A stretch of 64,000 nucleotides of DNA. Origin: Alphaproteobacteria bacterium. Its GTDB lineage: Bacteria > Pseudomonadota > Alphaproteobacteria > Rhizobiales > JAJFHC01. Position numbers and translations under genes: made by a program. The stretch is taken from NCBI GenBank assembly GCA_021775805.1, contig JAJFHD010000142.1:1-64000 (forward strand), written 5' to 3'. Under the pieces are notes generated by a model, which was not told the DNA's origin, made no database searches, and worked only from the letters and a program-made list of their open reading frames with translations. Below are positions 37,097-46,443 of this stretch, piece after piece. Each line of letters opens with the position of its first letter. The stretch's first letter is position 1.

Positions 37097-38875
37097 TCAC
37101 GGGGCTGGTGCAAGCGCCCAGAAATTGAGGGAGACATGCTGGATCGCACCGGACTTGAGGCGCCCCCCGGCCTGGGTAATAACGAGACGCAGAACGCCGT
37201 CTGGCCCCGGAACGTCGTAGACCAGCGGTACCTTATTGTCGCCGATGTCCGTGTCCGCCCTGTCCAGACGGTCGAGAAGGGTCAACAGGTCCGCCCGCCA
37301 TGTTCGGGCTGCTGAACCGACCACCAGATAATCGCCATCCAGCCATGCAGCGAATGTCCCCGTATCGCCCGGCCGCTTGGTGCTGATGTGAACAAAATAG
37401 GGCCCGCTCAGCTTCAACGCACTGTCCACAGACAGCGACGCTACCTTGGAGGCCGGCGAGAAGTTGATGACTTTGACGTTTTCAGGCGCCCGGGCATTAT
37501 CGAAACCGAACAGCGTGTTGATCGACGAGGCCCGCTTCCATTTCACAGCCGTATCTGCAAACGGGTTTGCCTTGTGGTCTTCAAAGACCGGTTTCAGCCG
37601 ATCAATCGCATTGTTGTTGTTGAGGAAAGACACGATCGAGGCCCCGTTCTTAGCATCGTCCCGGTCAAACTCGGCGGTACCGTCGAAATCGATCGCCAGT
37701 TTGCCGTTTGCCAGAACGCCGTTTTGCGCAAGAAGCTGTGTAAACCGTCCGAGCTGATCGGAAATAGAGTATCCTGTGGCCCCCCAGGGTCCAAAAGAGC
37801 CCAGAAGGAGCAGCACAGACAGCCCCCCGACAACGTGCCAGCTCGAATAGCGTGTCCTCCTGAGGGTACAGTACAACACAAGGGCCAGGCCCCAGATACC
37901 GACGACGATCAAGCCATACCGTTCCGGTGTGATGCCATAGTCAAGCGCGCGCCGCGCAATGCCGATGGCCAGCAATGTCAGGGGCACAGGAAGAAAGAGA
38001 AACCACCAGTCGTTGAACCAATGACTGAAACGGTTGAGGCGCGGCTGCCAGGGTCTGGCAAACAGGGCCGATGCGGTCAACGCCAGCACGAAGATCAGGA
38101 CCGACTGGCCCACCTGTCCCCGTGGCAGTTCCCACTGCAATGCGATCTTGGCGGCATAAACATAGAGAATGACACCGTAAACTGCCAGAAGCGGGTACAG
38201 CACATAGTTGATCAGCGCCTGGACACCGCGCCCGGCCGGGGTGTCGGTGTCTGGCAGGCGCAACTCATCGTCGTAGGCCGACGGCATCAGCGACAATCCG
38301 TATAACGGCGCGATCAGCGACATGCCGGTTACCCAGATGTGCTCGTAAGCCGTGGGGATCTTGATATCGAACAGGAAATCGAGACTGGCAACGATCGCCG
38401 ACAACCCGCCGCAGGTGACCAGGGCGACCAGCCCGCTGAGGAAAACCGCAAGGGCAAGCCGGGCGTTGAACAGCCAGAACGCATTTTCCCTGAACCCGGA
38501 GCCGGCATAGGCGGCCGTCATGACCGCCAGCACCAGGCCCGGAAACAGAAACACCGGATTCATGGAGCTTGCCTGATCATAGAACCCGACTGCGCCAACA
38601 CCGCCAGCAACGCACAGAGCAATGATGTGCCTGGAAAGAGGGGGCGATACCGCTCTGGCTTCAAACACGAGGTTGACAGCACCTGCCGCCAGGAAGGCTG
38701 CCGAAAACGCCATGATAACGCGCTCGTCAAGGCGGCCGGCCAGAAACAGAGTGCCGGTGATGTCCAGGTTGAGCACGATGGCAAGACCGACCGAACAGGC
38801 GACTGGTACCGGAAACCGCACAAATGTGTCAGTCAGGTTGGGGATCAGCCGGGTGAGGCGTCGGGCGATACTCAA
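37097..38875 (-). CDS. DUF4153 domain-containing membrane protein
   Basis: 592 residues. The first ~390 hold about twelve hydrophobic helices of the DUF4153 family, including the NYVLYPLLAVYGVILYVYAAKI segment typical of it. The last ~200 residues are soluble and not recognisable. Function of the family is unknown. The start appears to be TTG at 38875 with no obvious ribosome-binding site; the next in-frame ATG is about 54 residues in, inside the second membrane helix, so the upstream start is more likely. Confidence 0.82.
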   Translation of the reverse strand: MSIARRLTRLIPNLTDTFVRFPVPVACSVGLAIVLNLDITGTLFLAGRLDERVIMAFSAAFLAAGAVNLVFEARAVSPPLSRHIIALCVAGGVGAVGFYDQASSMNPVFLFPGLVLAVMTAAYAGSGFRENAFWLFNARLALAVFLSGLVALVTCGGLSAIVASLDFLFDIKIPTAYEHIWVTGMSLIAPLYGLSLMPSAYDDELRLPDTDTPAGRGVQALINYVLYPLLAVYGVILYVYAAKIALQWELPRGQVGQSVLIFVLALTASALFARPWQPRLNRFSHWFNDWWFLFLPVPLTLLAIGIARRALDYGITPERYGLIVVGIWGLALVLYCTLRRTRYSSWHVVGGLSVLLLLGSFGPWGATGYSISDQLGRFTQLLAQNGVLANGKLAIDFDGTAEFDRDDAKNGASIVSFLNNNNAIDRLKPVFEDHKANPFADTAVKWKRASSINTLFGFDNARAPENVKVINFSPASKVASLSVDSALKLSGPYFVHISTKRPGDTGTFAAWLDGDYLVVGSAARTWRADLLTLLDRLDRADTDIGDNKVPLVYDVPGPDGVLRLVITQAGGRLKSGAIQHVSLNFWALAPAP

Positions 38876-39080
38876 GGGGCAGGGACCTTACAGGACATTA
38901 TGACAAAGTTGCCTGACCGAAACGTAGGGAGGCGCTGGCGATTGATCAATGACGGCCCGACGTGACCATGAGCAGGAGGGTTGGACTGCAGACTGCCAGT
39001 TCACGCTTCACAAACCCTTACGCGCTATGGTTGGCAGCATAACAAGCTGCATGCGGGTGCGCCTGAGCAAGGAACGGAAC

Positions 39081-40337
39081 ATGGCGCTCAACCTGAACGA
39101 CGGCGTTGACGTGAGCCCAACGCAAAACACGCTCCACCAGACGAACAATCCCCAAGCCATAAAGCGCCCGCGCGGGCCGGCAGCCGACAGATGCCGCGTC
39201 GAACGCATCACCATGCCAACACGCCTTGAGGCCCTGGAACGCGACAGTGACGGGCTTGCCGATGCCGCCCTCGTGCCGGCCATCTTGCAGGAACCGGCCT
39301 GGGTACTTTCCGGCATGAACAATATGGCTATAGACGGCCTCGAAACCCTGGCGGTCTGGATGCCCGACGACACACCAACCGGCGATCAGACGTTGGTCGG
39401 ACTGGTCACGGTCAGGTCCGCCCCCTGGCAGTGGGGTATGCCGGCGGGGCCGTTGAGGTCTGCCGTCCATCATCATGTCTTCGACGGCACGCCGCTGCTT
39501 CACCACCGGCACGGTCAAGAGGCACTCACCGCTCTGTTCCGGCAGGTCCGCTCGCCCTTCCTGTTGGAAAGCGTGCCGGATGGCGATCCGTTCGGCACAG
39601 TGCTTGAAGCGTCGGCACGGGCAAGCCATCGCCGGATCGAGGAATTCGACACGTTTTCGCGCGGCGTCTTCACCTGCGACCGGTCCGCTGAGGACTACTT
39701 GAAGGACACGCATTCCCGCAACCGACGCAACAAGTTCAGGCGCTGGCGCAAGCAGCTTCGCGGCGAGGGTACTCTTGAGTTGCAGGCACTGGAGATTGGC
39801 GAGACCCTTGAACCCTGGATGGCGCAATTCCTCACGCTCGAAGCCAAAGGCTGGAAGGGCCGCAATGGCACGGCCATCGCCTGCACGGCCTCCGACACCG
39901 CCTTCTTCCGTTACGCGCTTGCCAAATTGCACGGGCAGGGACGGCTGATGTTCTGGCGCCTCATGCGCGACGGCGAGCCTGTGGCCATGCTCTACGGCAT
40001 GCGCCATCGACGGCACGTGTCGTTCGGCAAGATCACCTATGACGAGGACCACGCCCGCCAGACACCTGGTGCGCTGATGCTGCTCGATGTGATGGACTGG
40101 ACCTACGGGCGCGGCGACATCGACTTCATGGACGCCTGCGGCCGGCCCGGCAACCACATGATCGACGCCTTGTGGAAGGAGCGACTGACGGTTTCCGACT
40201 GGCTGATTTCAGCACCTGATCGATCCTCAGCGGCCTTCGGCGCCCAGTGCAAGGCCGAATCCGCCCGCCGCGCCCTGCGCAGCACCGCCAAGAAGGTCTA
40301 CCACAACGTCAAGGCCCTGACCCGCAAAGGCGATTGA
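39081..40337 (+). CDS. GNAT-family (BioF2/FemAB-like) acyltransferase
   Basis: 418 residues. The C-terminal two thirds match the Acetyltransf_6 (BioF2-like, FemAB-related) fold: a basic RNRRNKFRRWRKQL segment, then LEAKGWKGRNGTA, and a core strand/helix with MFWRLMRDGEPVAMLYG. These enzymes add acyl or aminoacyl groups to small molecules, lipids or cell-wall precursors; no partner here fixes the substrate. The ATG at 39081 is chosen for its AAGGAACGGAAC ribosome-binding site; the open frame reaches back to 38949. Divergent from the DUF4153 gene. Confidence 0.8.
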   Translation: MALNLNDGVDVSPTQNTLHQTNNPQAIKRPRGPAADRCRVERITMPTRLEALERDSDGLADAALVPAILQEPAWVLSGMNNMAIDGLETLAVWMPDDTPTGDQTLVGLVTVRSAPWQWGMPAGPLRSAVHHHVFDGTPLLHHRHGQEALTALFRQVRSPFLLESVPDGDPFGTVLEASARASHRRIEEFDTFSRGVFTCDRSAEDYLKDTHSRNRRNKFRRWRKQLRGEGTLELQALEIGETLEPWMAQFLTLEAKGWKGRNGTAIACTASDTAFFRYALAKLHGQGRLMFWRLMRDGEPVAMLYGMRHRRHVSFGKITYDEDHARQTPGALMLLDVMDWTYGRGDIDFMDACGRPGNHMIDALWKERLTVSDWLISAPDRSSAAFGAQCKAESARRALRSTAKKVYHNVKALTRKGD

Positions 40338-40767
40338 CAGGCAGGCTCAAGCCGGAGCCCAGGGGCGAAGCAGTACGGATTCCCTGTGTCGCCCCTGGAT
40401 TGCGGTGTTCACCGCAATGACGACAGGTGAACCGGTTGACTCAGCTGGGGTGCAACGAGCACGAACCAAACGACGGAAACTGAAGGGCAGGCAACCGACG
40501 CGTCACTATATCCAGAGGTACAAGCACGCAAAGTTAACGACACAAACAATCAGGTGTGCATGGACCTTCGCCACAAGCAGGACAGAGCCGATGGGAAACG
40601 GTACCGGTCGATCGTTCATGCATCGCTCCCGCAAAGAATTGTCCTCAACATCAGCGCCATTCGCCCCGCGCCAAGACATGCACCACAAAAACCCACATTT
40701 CCAACAAAGTCCTGTCTGACACTAATCCCTCGCCACTGTGGACTTAACAAGAACTGAGGGGAAAGAC
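40338..40767. other. 430-base intergenic region with a REP-like palindrome pair
   Basis: No credible gene. The left end holds two adjacent hairpins (40359–40417, listed separately). The remainder (about 40430–40740) has short overlapping frames in several phases, none with a ribosome-binding site or a recognisable product. The promoter of the gene at 40768 should lie near its right end; I cannot point to one. Confidence 0.5.
40359..40417. repeat. Tandem palindromes, REP-like
   Basis: CCAGGGGCGA (40359–40368) and TCGCCCCTGG (40389–40398) are perfect 10-base complements. They are followed at once by TTGCGGTG (40400–40407) and CACCGCAA (40410–40417), a perfect eight-base stem with a two-base loop, then TGACGACAGG. 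The form TGGATTGC…GCAATGACG resembles interspersed palindromes of other alphaproteobacteria. It may also terminate the GNAT gene ending at 40337. Confidence 0.6.
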
Positions 40768-41118
40768 GTGACCAATCCGATATTGCTCGACAAGGACGGA
40801 ATTCAGAGGGAAATCAGCCTGCCGTTTTCGATCTGGATCACCCGGGAAGACATGGACCATATGGCGCGCCGGATTTATGAGTCCCTGGAAATGTGGAACA
40901 AATACAATGTCGACGGCGGCTGGCTCGACGTCTACGAAATCGAACGCGGCCGCATGAACGCCCGCCCGGTCAACTGGGCCCGAGCCGCAAAGTTGCCGCG
41001 GCTGGACGAAGACGACATGGTCGATACCAAAGCCAAGGATCCGGCGCCGGTTGAAGACGAAGAGCTTGAAGATCTGGAACCGGAAGAGGATTTCAAGGTT
41101 GTGCAGATCAGCGAATAG
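40768..41118 (+). CDS. Hypothetical protein with acidic tail
   Basis: 116 residues, not recognised. The N-terminal part (about 1–75) looks folded, with an amphipathic helix MDHMARRIYESLEMWNK and a conserved-looking GGWLDVYEIERG. The last ~40 residues are strongly acidic (EDEELEDLEPEED) and probably disordered. No signal peptide or membrane segment. The GTG at 40768 is taken as start because GAGGGGAAA lies just before it; an in-frame GTG at 40738 has no such site. Confidence 0.65.
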   Translation: MTNPILLDKDGIQREISLPFSIWITREDMDHMARRIYESLEMWNKYNVDGGWLDVYEIERGRMNARPVNWARAAKLPRLDEDDMVDTKAKDPAPVEDEELEDLEPEEDFKVVQISE

Positions 41119-41281
41119 AGCAGGGGTGTTCCGGCGGCAATTCTGCAATCTCGTTCCGCTTGATATAACAAGTAACACAAATCTGTAGACAACCCGTCTC
41201 GAATCATTCTTGTTTGGCAATCGTCGGGGAACTGCGGGTTCCTGACCCGGATTAATTGCATCAAATGATTGCCCTCCAGAA

Positions 41282-41593
41282 GTGCAATTTGCCCCCGGAC
41301 AGTCATCGGATGGCCAGGGCCGCATCTGCGGATTCTGGTCGTCCGGTGGCGGTATCGGCAACGAACGCTTTGTCGCCATCTATCGAGTACAAGAGGGGCG
41401 CTCGTTTGGTTTTGAAACACGCAATTCCCAAGTCTGGCAGGGACGCCAGTGGCTGTGTGACGCTGGCATACCGGCGCAAGCGTACTCCTTGGAAGATGCA
41501 GTCTCCGTGACATCCGTTCACCACGACAGAGACAGTATGAAGATGGCTACTCCTAGTCGGACAGGGCGCACGGCTTCAGTCTTGAGCTGCTAA
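41282..41593 (+). CDS. Doubtful small ORF or gene remnant in the 41.1–41.6 kb gap
   Basis: The gap 41119–41575 holds one frame with protein-like sequence: GTG 41282 to TAA 41593, 103 residues. Its middle (ICGFWSSGGGIGNERFVAIY … WLCDAGIPAQAYSLEDAV) looks more like a real protein than random translation, but there is no ribosome-binding site and no upstream ATG before a stop at about 41248. The 3' end overlaps the next gene by 18 bases. It may be a remnant of a longer gene or a chance frame. Not recognised. Confidence 0.25.
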   Translation: MQFAPGQSSDGQGRICGFWSSGGGIGNERFVAIYRVQEGRSFGFETRNSQVWQGRQWLCDAGIPAQAYSLEDAVSVTSVHHDRDSMKMATPSRTGRTASVLSC

Positions 41594-41797
41594 CATGCCT
41601 TCTTCTGCATAACGAAGAATGTAAGGCAAGCGTTTCGGTTTTCCCTGGGGAAACTCCAGTCCAAAAAAGGCAATGTAGAGGTCCATCATTTGGATGTCTG
41701 GTTCATAGTAGCGATGAACAACAATCCCGACTTCACCGGTTGATGGATGTTTGACCTTGTCGCCAACTTTGAACGCCCGAATTTCTCTGTCTTCCAT
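41576..41797 (-). CDS. Small hypothetical protein, KOW/CarD-like beta-barrel pattern
   Basis: 73 residues, not firmly recognised. FKVGDKVKHPSTGEVGIVVHRYY resembles the short SH3-like beta-barrels (KOW, YolD or DUF-type) that begin with a VGDxVxHPxxGxGxV pattern. The rest is mixed helix, with no membrane segment. ATG at 41797 has GCGAGG about nine bases upstream. It stands alone between two gaps, on the opposite strand to the gene at 40768. Confidence 0.6.
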   Translation of the reverse strand: MEDREIRAFKVGDKVKHPSTGEVGIVVHRYYEPDIQMMDLYIAFFGLEFPQGKPKRLPYILRYAEEGMLAAQD

Positions 41798-41983
41798 CTA
41801 TGGCCTCGCGGTTAGTTCTTTGCACCGTACGCCAGTGCAATTTCTTTCTTTCAGCAGATTCTTCGTTGTCGAGGCCGCCATGCGTCATGGCGACGTCTAC
41901 TCCAGTCTCCTGCATTGTGACAGTACGAGGGGCGTGTTCCAATTCTGTCGTTGTTTATGCGGCACATCGTGCGATCCCATTCG

Positions 41984-41999
41984 CATAATATATATTATG
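41984..41999. promoter_or_regulatory. Perfect 16-base AT-rich palindrome
   Basis: CATAATATATATTATG is identical to its own complement. It sits in an AT-rich 250-base gap between the small gene at 41576 and the end of the operon at 42051, in otherwise GC-rich DNA. It could be an operator or a hairpin; neighbouring genes point away from it or end toward it, so no target is obvious. Confidence 0.35.
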
Positions 42000-42050
42000 G
42001 AAAATTTTGATCTATTCGAATCCGCACATTCCCTACAATTTTAGTCAATT

Positions 42051-42854
42051 TCACGCCTCAAGCGTAACGACCATGCCGTCATAGGCAGGCTCGACGCCCT
42101 CGGGCAACTCTGAACACAGCGTCTCGTAGTCCAGGTCCACGTGCATGTTGGTGATGATCGCCCGGCGCGGTTTTATGCGGTCGATCCATTCCAGGGTGTC
42201 GTCGAGGCTGAAGTGGCTGGGATGGTATGTGCGGCGCAGTGCGTCGATGATCCAGACGTCGAGGTCCTGCAGGTAGCCGATGCTGTCGTCGCTGAAGCCG
42301 TTGACGTCGCAGCTGTAGACCAGCTTGCCGATGCGGTAGCCGAACGACGTGATCGCGCCGTGCTCCTGGTCGAACGGGATTGCGGTTATGGACCCGCCGG
42401 CGCCGTCGATCGTTACAGGTGTCTTGCCCTCGATCAGGTTGCCGTCGAGGATCGGCGGATACTGGCTGCCCGGCGGTGTCTGGAAACAGTAGTCGAAGCG
42501 CGACGTCAGAATGTCGAGCGTCCGGTTGCCGGCATAGATCGGCACGCGCTCGCGCCGGTTGATCGCGATCATGCGCAGGTCGTCGATGCCGTGGATGTGG
42601 TCGGCATGTTCATGGGTGTAGAGCACGCCGTCGACATCGCCGACGCCGGCATCGAGCAGCTGCTCACGCACGTCCGGCGATGTGTCGATCAACGCGGTCG
42701 TCTGGTCGCCCTGATGGTTAACGCGCCGGATCAGCAGCGAACATCGCCGGCGCCGGTTTTTCGGGTTCGACGGATCGCAGTCGCCCCAGTGGTTGCCGAT
42801 GCGCGGCACGCCGCCGGAAGAGCCGCAGCCCAGGATCGTGAAATGCAGAGTCAT
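42051..42854 (-). CDS. MBL-fold metallo-hydrolase (PhnP-like phosphodiesterase family)
   Basis: 267 residues. The metal-binding motif THEHADHIHG (about 79–88) and downstream His/Asp residues mark a metallo-beta-lactamase fold; GCGSSGGVPRIG at the N-terminus is the pattern of the PhnP-like branch, which hydrolyses cyclic phosphodiesters. In alphaproteobacteria this gene usually follows tatD and metG, as it does here. Start overlaps the tatD stop by four bases (ATGA). Last gene of the operon. Confidence 0.9.
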   Translation of the reverse strand: MTLHFTILGCGSSGGVPRIGNHWGDCDPSNPKNRRRRCSLLIRRVNHQGDQTTALIDTSPDVREQLLDAGVGDVDGVLYTHEHADHIHGIDDLRMIAINRRERVPIYAGNRTLDILTSRFDYCFQTPPGSQYPPILDGNLIEGKTPVTIDGAGGSITAIPFDQEHGAITSFGYRIGKLVYSCDVNGFSDDSIGYLQDLDVWIIDALRRTYHPSHFSLDDTLEWIDRIKPRRAIITNMHVDLDYETLCSELPEGVEPAYDGMVVTLEA

Positions 42855-43660
42855 GAGGCAGCGTTCTTGATCAGTTCCGACGGCCGAGGCACGCGCGAGA
42901 AGATTTCAAAGAAGTTGTCCGTGGTCCGGTCGGCCATGACCGCCGGAGCGACATCCTTGACCTGGGCCAGACGCTCGAGCGTGTGCACGACGAAGGCCGG
43001 TTCGTTGCGCTTGCCGCGGTTGGGCATCGGCGCCAGATAAGGCGCGTCGGTCTCGACCAGCAGACGGTCCATGGGAACGGACACCGCTACGTCACGCAGC
43101 GCCTGCGCCTTGTTGAAGGTCAGAATGCCCGAAAACGATACGTACAGGCCGAGCGCCAGTCCGGCTTGCGCCAGACGCTCATGGGAGCTGAAACAGTGCA
43201 GGATGGCCGGGAAGGCGCCCTTCCCGGTTTCCTCCTGCAGGATCCGGGCGGTGTCGTCTTCGGCATCGCGCGAATGGATGACCAGCGGCAGGCCGGTTTC
43301 GCGGGCCGCCGCAATGTGGGTGCGGAAGCTTGCCTGTTGAACCTCGTGCGGGCTGTGGTCATAGAAATAGTCCAGTCCGGCCTCGCCGATGCCGACCACC
43401 TTGGGGTGGCGGGCCAGGTCCACCAGTTCTTTCGTCGTCACGTCGGTTTCCTCGGCCGCGTTATGCGGATGGGTGCCGACCGTGCAGTAGACATTGTCGT
43501 ATCGCTCGGCAATCGCCAGGATCTCGGGAAACTTGCGGACCCGGGTACAGATGGTCACCATCAGGCCGACACCTGCCTCGCCGGCGCGGTTGACCACGGC
43601 ATCGAGCTCATCGGCGAAATCGGGAAAGTCCAGATGGCAGTGGCTGTCGATCACGAACAT
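42851..43660 (-). CDS. tatD: TatD family deoxyribonuclease/hydrolase
   Basis: 269 residues, TIM-barrel metal-dependent hydrolase. Seen: VIDSHCHLDFPDF with the HxH metal ligands, a central GEAGLDYF, and PLVIHSRDA. TatD enzymes act on DNA 3' ends or D-aminoacyl-tRNA substrates. ATG 43660 is chosen with GAGG upstream; a GTG at 43675 would overlap the metG stop by four bases and is also possible. Confidence 0.94.
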   Translation of the reverse strand: MFVIDSHCHLDFPDFADELDAVVNRAGEAGVGLMVTICTRVRKFPEILAIAERYDNVYCTVGTHPHNAAEETDVTTKELVDLARHPKVVGIGEAGLDYFYDHSPHEVQQASFRTHIAAARETGLPLVIHSRDAEDDTARILQEETGKGAFPAILHCFSSHERLAQAGLALGLYVSFSGILTFNKAQALRDVAVSVPMDRLLVETDAPYLAPMPNRGKRNEPAFVVHTLERLAQVKDVAPAVMADRTTDNFFEIFSRVPRPSELIKNAAS

Positions 43661-43671
43661 GGATGTCTGCC

Positions 43672-45234
43672 TCACGCGCCGTCCGTATCGGCTTCCACAT
43701 AGCGTGGAAACACCGGTGTCGGTGCCGGCAGGGTTGCGCCGGGGCCGAGACGACCGCCCTCGCCCAGCCGGTCGAACGACCGGTCGGTTTCAGCCACCGC
43801 CAGAAGGTCGAGCAATGAGCCGCCGGCGGTCGGCATGAACGGGCTGGCCAGGATCGCTACCTGGCGGATGACTTCAGCCGTCACGTAAAGCACCGTTGCC
43901 ATGCGTTCGGGATCGGACTTGCGCAAGACCCAGGGTTCCTGTCCGGCAAAGTAGCGGTTGGCGTCTGCCACCACCGACCAGATGTCGCCGAGCGCCAGGT
44001 GGATCGCCTGACGGTCCATGTGAGCGCGCGTCTTCTCCAACAGGCTGTCGACGGCACCCAGAATGGTGGTGTCGTCGTCGGAGAGCGCGCCGGGGGCCGG
44101 CAAGGCATTGGCGCAGTTCTTGGCGATCATCGACAGCGAGCGCTGCGCCAGGTTGCCGAGATCGTTGGCCAGGTCGGCGTTGATCCGGTTGACGATCGCC
44201 TCGTGGCTGTAGGTCCCGTCCTGTCCGAACGGCACTTCGCGCATGAAGAAATAGCGTGCCTGGTCGACCCCGTAGTGTTCGGCCAGGGCGATCGGATCGA
44301 TCACGTTGCCGACCGACTTGGACATCTTCTCGCCCTTGTTGAACAGGAAACCGTGCCCGAATATCCGTTTGGGCAGCTCGATCCCCGCCGACATCAGGAA
44401 TGCCGGCCAGTAGACCGAGTGAAACCGCAATATGTCCTTGCCGATGATGTGGAGATCGGCCGGCCAGTAACGCTTGAACGACTCTGACTCCGTGTCTGGG
44501 AAACCGACGCCGGTGATGTAGTTGGTCAGGGCGTCGACCCACACATACATGACATGCTTGTCGTCGCCGGGCACCGGCACGCCCCAGTCGAAACTGGTGC
44601 GCGACACCGACAGGTCGTCGAGCCCGCCCTTGACGAAACTCATGACCTCGTTGCGCCGGGTCTCCGGACCGATGAAGTCGGGATAGTCCTCGTAGTGCTT
44701 GATCAGCTTGTCCTGATAGGCCGACAGGCGGAAGAAGTAGCTTTCTTCCTCGACCCACTCGACCGGCGTGCCGGTGTCGGGCGCGACCTTCGTGCCGTCG
44801 CTCGCCTTTACCAGTTCGCTCTCGGTGTAATAGGCCTCGTCACGCACCGAGTACCAGCCGGCATACTTGTCGAGGTAGATGTCGCCATTCGCCGCCATCC
44901 GTTCCCAGATCGCCATCGACGACAGCTTGTGGCGTTCCTCGGTGGTGCGGATGAAGTCGTCATTGCTGCAATTGAGCGCCTCGACCATGGTCTGAAACTG
45001 CGGCGTCATCCGTGCGACCAGTTCAGCCGGCGTAATGCCTTCCTTCTCGGCCGTCTGCTGCATCTTCTGGCCGTGCTCGTCGGTGCCGGTCAGAAACATC
45101 ACGTCGTATCCGTCGAGCCTCTTGTAGCGGGCAATCGCATCGGTTGCGATCGCCTCATAGGCATGGCCGATATGGGGCGCGCCATTGGGATAGGAAATGG
45201 CCGTCGTGATGTAATAACGGGGGCGCGGCGACAT
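43672..45234 (-). CDS. metG: Methionyl-tRNA synthetase
   Basis: 520 residues, the short form without the C-terminal tRNA-binding extension. Class I signatures: HIGH-type PHIGHAYEA near residue 20 and KMSKSVGNV near 300. It charges tRNA-Met. No four-cysteine zinc knuckle is evident, as in the alphaproteobacterial short form. Between holB (48 bases upstream) and tatD. Confidence 0.96.
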   Translation of the reverse strand: MSPRPRYYITTAISYPNGAPHIGHAYEAIATDAIARYKRLDGYDVMFLTGTDEHGQKMQQTAEKEGITPAELVARMTPQFQTMVEALNCSNDDFIRTTEERHKLSSMAIWERMAANGDIYLDKYAGWYSVRDEAYYTESELVKASDGTKVAPDTGTPVEWVEEESYFFRLSAYQDKLIKHYEDYPDFIGPETRRNEVMSFVKGGLDDLSVSRTSFDWGVPVPGDDKHVMYVWVDALTNYITGVGFPDTESESFKRYWPADLHIIGKDILRFHSVYWPAFLMSAGIELPKRIFGHGFLFNKGEKMSKSVGNVIDPIALAEHYGVDQARYFFMREVPFGQDGTYSHEAIVNRINADLANDLGNLAQRSLSMIAKNCANALPAPGALSDDDTTILGAVDSLLEKTRAHMDRQAIHLALGDIWSVVADANRYFAGQEPWVLRKSDPERMATVLYVTAEVIRQVAILASPFMPTAGGSLLDLLAVAETDRSFDRLGEGGRLGPGATLPAPTPVFPRYVEADTDGA

Positions 45235-45282
45235 GGGGACTCCTGGGATCTGTGCGCAATCGCTGGATTTAGAATTTGAAGA

Positions 45283-46425
45283 CTAGGCGGCCTGTGCGGC
45301 TTTCAATGTCTGTTCAAGCTCAAAAAACACAACCGCAATGGTCTGCTTGCGGTCGAGATTTAGGGCATTTGCCCGCATAAGGGAACGATTGATTTTGTCC
45401 CACGCCTCTGCCCAGTGGGCCGCCGAGTGCCGGTTTGCCAGACGGATCATGAGATCGGCCTCGCTCTGCGGCACCGACGCGAAGTCATCCGTGGACACAG
45501 AGCGCACCATCCGAGCGATCCATTTCAGGATCAGATCGCAGAACAGGTCGTACTCGGCTGCCGCCGTGCGCGGCGCAATCTTGTCCGCGAACTGGTTGAG
45601 CCGTTTGACGTCTAAGTTCGGCAGGGTGCCCAGCAGAGCCAGCATTTGCCGGTAGATGGCAATGCCGCCGCCTTCCAGAAGTTTGAGTCCCTGCCCGACG
45701 CTGCCGTCGCCCAACCGTGCGGCCACTGCGATGTCGTCGGCGGATTGCCCGTCCCCCAACAGACCTTTCATCACTTTCGTGCAATCATTCATGGACAGGG
45801 GCGACAGATCCAGTCTTCGGCAGCGCGACCGAATCGTCGGCAGCAACCGGCCGGGAATGTGGCTTACCAGGAAGAAGAGGACTTTTTGGGGTGGTTCCTC
45901 CAGAGTTTTGAGCAGGGCGTTCGCCGCATTGGCATTCATTTCGTCTGCGCTGTCGACAATGCAAATACGCCAGCCCCCCTCACCCGCAGTGTGTCTGAAT
46001 AACTTCGCTGTGCGACGGACCTCTTCGAGCGATACAATCGTTTTAAACTTCTTGGTCTTTGAATCCCAGGGACGGGTGAGCACGAGCAGGTCGGAATGCG
46101 AACGCGCTGCAATTCGATGGGAAACCGGATCTTCGGGGGGGACGTAGAGATCCTCGATTCCACCCAATGCTCCAAGATCGCCCGTCGAGTATTTCAGGAC
46201 AAATCGCGTTGCCCGATAGGCAAACGTTGCCTTGCCAATGCCTTTTGGTCCGCCGAGTATCCAGGCATGGTGGGTCTTACCGCCGAGGTAGCTCTCCAGA
46301 AATTGCCGCTCCGCCGCTTCGTGTCCCACAAGATCGGTGGTTTCGCGCGGATGCGGGAACCCTTCGAGCCTGTCGCTCTCAGGGATTTCTGGTTCTGCTT
46401 TTGCCGCTTTCGCCACTCTGGCCAC
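45283..46425 (-). CDS. holB: DNA polymerase III delta' subunit HolB
   Basis: 380 residues, an AAA+ clamp-loader subunit. P-loop-like GGPKGIGKATFAYR, sensor-like DSADEMNANAANALLKTLEEPP and the SRCRRLDL motif are typical of delta'. The zinc-module cysteines of E. coli delta' are not evident, as usual in alphaproteobacteria. Start is GTG 46425 with GGAGA well spaced. It follows tmk, the common bacterial pairing. Confidence 0.95.
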   Translation of the reverse strand: MARVAKAAKAEPEIPESDRLEGFPHPRETTDLVGHEAAERQFLESYLGGKTHHAWILGGPKGIGKATFAYRATRFVLKYSTGDLGALGGIEDLYVPPEDPVSHRIAARSHSDLLVLTRPWDSKTKKFKTIVSLEEVRRTAKLFRHTAGEGGWRICIVDSADEMNANAANALLKTLEEPPQKVLFFLVSHIPGRLLPTIRSRCRRLDLSPLSMNDCTKVMKGLLGDGQSADDIAVAARLGDGSVGQGLKLLEGGGIAIYRQMLALLGTLPNLDVKRLNQFADKIAPRTAAAEYDLFCDLILKWIARMVRSVSTDDFASVPQSEADLMIRLANRHSAAHWAEAWDKINRSLMRANALNLDRKQTIAVVFFELEQTLKAAQAA

Positions 46426-46443
46426 TGTATTCTCCGCGTATCG

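Noticed and set aside
39018..40157. 379-codon minus-strand frame opposite the GNAT-like gene
   Set aside because: Composition follows the antisense of a GC-rich gene; the plus frame has the good ribosome-binding site and family motifs.
42141..43040. 299-codon plus-strand frame opposite the MBL and tatD genes
   Set aside because: Asp/Arg/Val-rich antisense translation that spans two well-supported genes.
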